Below are positions 60,423-64,000 of a stretch of 64,000 bases of DNA, in pieces; the stretch's first letter is position 1, and each line of letters starts with the position of its first letter. This stretch comes from Sipunculus nudus (taxonomy: Eukaryota; Annelida; Sipuncula; Golfingiida; Sipunculidae): assembly GCA_026874595.1 (NCBI GenBank), contig CM049320.1, forward strand, positions 12,580,488 to 12,644,487. The letters run 5' to 3'. The position numbers and the translations under genes were made by a program. The notes beneath the pieces are model-generated. The model did not search any database. It was given only the letters and a program-made list of their open reading frames with translations, and was not told the origin of the DNA.

Positions 60423-61778
60423 TCGTGATGAGCAACATTTCTTGGAAGTATGATAAACAATCATTTCTTTCCGATTATGGTTTCTGGCACCAGCGTTGAT
60501 GGACGACAGGCGCCTGAGGTGCCAAAACTGAGAGCGTAGAAACACCATATATATTTGAAAGTTGGATACACTGGAACGTATTATAATGTACAATGACTGC
60601 GTGCATGTTCATTAATGTATACCCCAAAAGCTATACTATATCGGGGTATTGTGATCATTTATGATATTTTAATTTTCCTCGATATCGTCTGTTGTTTCCA
60701 TAATTTTATTTTTTAAATGCCTGATAGGCCTGTTATGGCAGCAACAGGTTATGAGAGCCACCTCGCGAAAAAAAAATCTTCAAAAACTTTGAAAGCTTTC
60801 ATGCTAACTCAATCCAAGTTAGAAGTTCTAAAAAGATTTTTACGTGCCCACTGTGTAAGAAGTGTAAATCAAAGGGACCGACGTATAATGATGTGCGGTA
60901 TCATTTTTGTTTCACTCGAGCGCTCACGTTATATCTTGCCTGCGCACGCGATTGCTATCTCTTGCACGCCCTTCAGTATATCTCGGGTGTACCTATAGTT
61001 TACAGTATGTATATACCAGTATGCCATTACAAACTTATTTAGCCTATATTCCATTACAATGTCTAATGACTCATAGCCGTATTTAAGTGAATATTTTTTT
61101 ATTTATTTTTCATTTTCGCTCTCTTCCATTGTAGCCATTCTTGAGCATTTTCTCTACTATGTTATATATTTATATTACAGAAAAATAATCAGCAGAAAAG
61201 TAGATTTGCAAAGGTGGAATAGCCTGGACGTAATATTTTCTTTCCCATATGTGGGGATGTAATGAACACGGATTTAGAAAGCGCGGCGTTGCCTTGTGTC
61301 TGGTCATTCGTACCACCTTGCTGGCTAAATTGGATGTGTCGGAGGGGCGACTCGGGGCTGTTTAAACAGACACATACGGTGGTAGTGTACGACTTGCACG
61401 TAATAAGAAAAGGAGGCAGACCAGGACCCAGGGGACCCCCGGCCGACTTTGTTTGAGCCGTACGTTCCGCAGTAAGACATGATCAAGTCTGTTTTATCGT
61501 TACAAGCTCGCCCACGACGTTCTGTCTTAAAGAAGGGGTCCGCACAGGAAACATGAGCTGCGCCCTGCTAATCTATTTTACATGCTGAGGTGTGTAGAAT
61601 ACCAGAAGATGCCGTATACTCTGGCGCTTCGGTGAGGCTGGTGGTGGGAATGGACAGAAGTAATCTTTATAACACACACACGAACACACCCACATACGCA
61701 CAAAGACTATACACATCTACTTAACTGTGTCCAATTCAGTTCTGTCACTATCCTAGAGCGTAACTTCATTCACAGCAA
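60421..61778. other. non-coding stretch
   Basis: No gene is recognised. A 93-codon frame at 60717-60998 lacks motifs. The 61260-61640 part is CpG-containing and less AT-rich. Confidence 0.35.
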
Positions 61779-61945
61779 GTGTGTGTGTGTGTGTGTGGTT
61801 TTATTTATTTATTTATTTATTTTTTTTTTTTTGGGGGGGGGGGGGTCGACTGTGTGCATGTGTGTGACTGTGTGTGTGTGTGTGTGTGGGGGGGGGGGGG
61901 GGTTATGTGTGTAACACTTCTGCCAACATAAACTGGGGGGGGGGG
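61779..61945 (+). repeat. (GT)n, (TTTA)n, poly-T and poly-G cluster
   Basis: GTGTGT near 61779-61797, TTTA repeats, a T run and a G run to 61846, then another GT run and a G run to about 61902, then a G run near 61935. Confidence 0.9.
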
Positions 61946-62265
61946 GTAGAGGGTCACAGCCCGGTGGGTTTTCTCTGTTGGAGAAGAGCTTGGCTGTAAA
62001 AAGTTGTTTCAGGGTGGACATTCTGTATGCAGACGGAACTGAGCAGGATACACCGACAGAGGGCGCACTCTATGATCTCACCTATTCTTATGTCGGACTG
62101 TGAAGAGCCATTCCGTATTATTGTCAAATACGTGTTGTATAACTATATAACCATGTTCCCGTTCTAGCGGGCAGAGCTGAACTATGATGTAACCAGCGAG
62201 TTGGTTTACCGTGACGCACAAATTAAATCTGTCATCCTTGATTCGTGTGTTTCTTGCGCTTGCGG
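61946..62265. other. non-coding with weak CTCF-like site
   Basis: CCGACAGAGGGCGC at 62053-62066 matches the CTCF core at 12 of 14 positions. No gene is seen. Confidence 0.3.
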
Positions 62266-62274
62266 TATATATAA

Positions 62275-62325
<51 letters not shown>

Positions 62326-62338
62326 AACACACACACAC
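62266..62338. repeat. (AT)n(AC)n microsatellite
   Basis: Interrupted TATATAAA units, then pure AT, then ACACAC. Confidence 0.95.
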
Positions 62339-63948
62339 AAAGTTTAATCAGGATCCTGGTAACACTCCGCATCTGATGATCATGAATCAATGCTGGCGGA
62401 GTTATATATAATGTTTCGATCTGTCACTGTTTTCTAGTTCAGTATACATTAACAGACATTTATACTTTAATACACACATTTGCCAAATTCATGTAAGTGG
62501 AAGCATTTCCTTCTAATCTACAGTGTCGCTGTGGGGTCATTCTTTCTGCTGATATCAAGACTGGCTGTGGACCAAGCTGCAGCGGGAAAAAATCACGTGG
62601 TTGTCACCATGTCATCGGAATCGCGTTGAATTCTGACTAAACCAACTGAGGTGTTGGAGCTTTGAACCCTGAGGTGTGGGTGCATGCTTTAAACCAGGAG
62701 TTATTTTTTTTTTGCGCAGTCTCGACCAATATATATAGGAACAGGTGACCGTACATTTTCATAAAATATCCCATTTCAATCTGTAAAACAAAGCTTGTCT
62801 CTCTAACGTCTTTCTGTCGCATCCATGCTTAGAAAAGGGTACACGTAAATGCACGGGCAAGTTGAAACCGAGCTGATAGTCTGATATTACCGAATACATA
62901 TTTATGTCTCATACGGCCTAACATTTCACTCCTGTGATATATATGAACAGGCTTTGTACAGCTATTCGTTAAAGTATAACCCACCCACCCGACAAAAAAA
63001 CAAAACACAAACACATGTTCATGCACAGTTTATATACAGGTTCATTTATATATAAGTTCATCCTATCTGCTATATCCCATGCATGCATGCATGAATAGTG
63101 CCGATTCATTCCTGTTAGGGTTAAAAGCGGTACACCCTTCTGTTGAAGACCTTGGCCAGGGGTCTTCGCGTTTTATTAATAAGAACCAATATTGTTGTAT
63201 ATCAAATCACTCACCGCACGTAACAGCACGTCATATACATATACAATATATTGAATACCTTTACCATACGTAATATAAAGGCACGTCATGTACAACATAA
63301 TGTTGAACATGTTAGTTTGTATATCGCATTCATTATTATTATTTTCATAACATTTAGATTTTTATTAATATTCCGATAATATTCCCGGTATTATATCTTA
63401 TGTAGCCATTCGGGGTCGGGGATGGGGGTTAAACCATATATATATCCAAACACTGTAACTCCGCGATGATATATCCTATAAGGATATCTGCATGAATGGA
63501 GAGTCATTTGTTTGTCAGTTCGATTATCACGTCACTCGGCAGTTGGTCCATGCATGAGAACTGAGCTGGGTATCTCGGTTATTGGAATTGCAGTATCTAT
63601 GCATAATTAATATGTCTGGGAAATGGAAATGTCTGTTTTTCATCAGCCTGCGTGCCACCTCTCCAGCAAAACCTGTGTTAATGCCAGTTACTCTCTCCCA
63701 CTGCCGGATCTATTCTTGTTTACATTTGAATAAATATGTATATAACCGCCCCAGGCCGTCCGCCCGGATCCGATCATTCAAACATCAGTTTGTTAGTATA
63801 TGACTGGAATATCCATGCGTGGATATCTGTATTTTAATGCATCTATCAGAGTTAGCTTTATATTCTTTTTCTCTTCACAAGTAAAGCTACATATATCTGG
63901 TCATAAGCCTCTATATATTGTTTTTATTGCTTATTCTTACCACAAAGA

Positions 63949-63950
<2 letters not shown>
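62339..63950. other. non-coding stretch
   Basis: No gene is recognised. It holds a (CATG)4 palindrome at 63078-63093 and two small hairpins of similar design: ATATCC/GGATAT near 63470-63487 and ATATCCA/TGGATAT near 63810-63827, each followed by CTG. Confidence 0.35.

Positions 63951-64000
<50 letters not shown>
63951..64000 (+). repeat. (CT)n microsatellite running off the window
   Basis: Pure CT for 50 bp to the last base; its true end is outside the window. Confidence 0.97.

Overview
The window reads as nuclear DNA of a marine invertebrate, most likely a mollusc (bivalve-like). It is AT-rich and almost gene-free, with long (AT)n tracts, G and C homopolymers, minisatellites, decayed tRNA-SINE heads, small inverted-repeat transposons and one young LTR element. 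The LTR element has a tRNA-Leu-type primer binding site, as reported for the bivalve element Steamer. There are no operons, ribosome binding sites or dense open frames. The taxonomic call is inference from repeat style and cannot be settled without a search.

Only one protein-coding segment is well supported: a terminal exon on the + strand at 37646-37896. It has a textbook 3' splice site, encodes one U1/JAZ-type C2H2 zinc finger, and ends in a stop followed by AATAAA signals. Much of 1-37.6 kb is therefore probably upstream intron of this gene. One weak candidate upstream exon (6885-6935) ends exactly at a GTAAGT donor, but its phase does not join directly to the terminal exon.

Layout. 1-6.6 kb: non-coding, with a degenerate minisatellite, AT repeats and a polypyrimidine block. 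6.9-8 kb: candidate exon abutting a 520-bp tandem duplication. 10.1-10.6 kb: modular dispersed repeat with two DR1 nuclear-receptor motifs. 15.2-15.7 kb: 24-bp minisatellite rich in TTGACAG. 16.2-18.1 kb: three small DNA-transposon relics (two hAT-like, one pogo/Tigger-like). 21.8-24.1 kb: about 52 copies of a 44-bp repeat, each with a 3'-splice-site-like TTTTAG and a GATA motif. 31.7-33.5 kb: a 635-bp and a 134-bp tandem duplication. 37.6-38.4 kb: terminal exon and 3' UTR. 43-52 kb: visibly more CpG, two strong inverted-repeat structures (43049-43121 and 46563-46754), palindromic E-boxes and a CTCF-like site. 49.0-50.4 kb: four tandem modules of a CCGT-headed dispersed repeat. 53.1-56.6 kb: complete but non-autonomous LTR retrotransposon with near-identical LTRs. 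57-64 kb: hAT-like elements and five long (AT)n arrays, ending in (CT)n.

No multi-gene system is present. The most unusual items are the splice-acceptor/GATA minisatellite, the long paired hairpin at 43.05 kb, the three-hairpin cluster at 46.6 kb, and the gag-pol-less LTR element. All coordinates come from reading by eye; no search or folding program was run.
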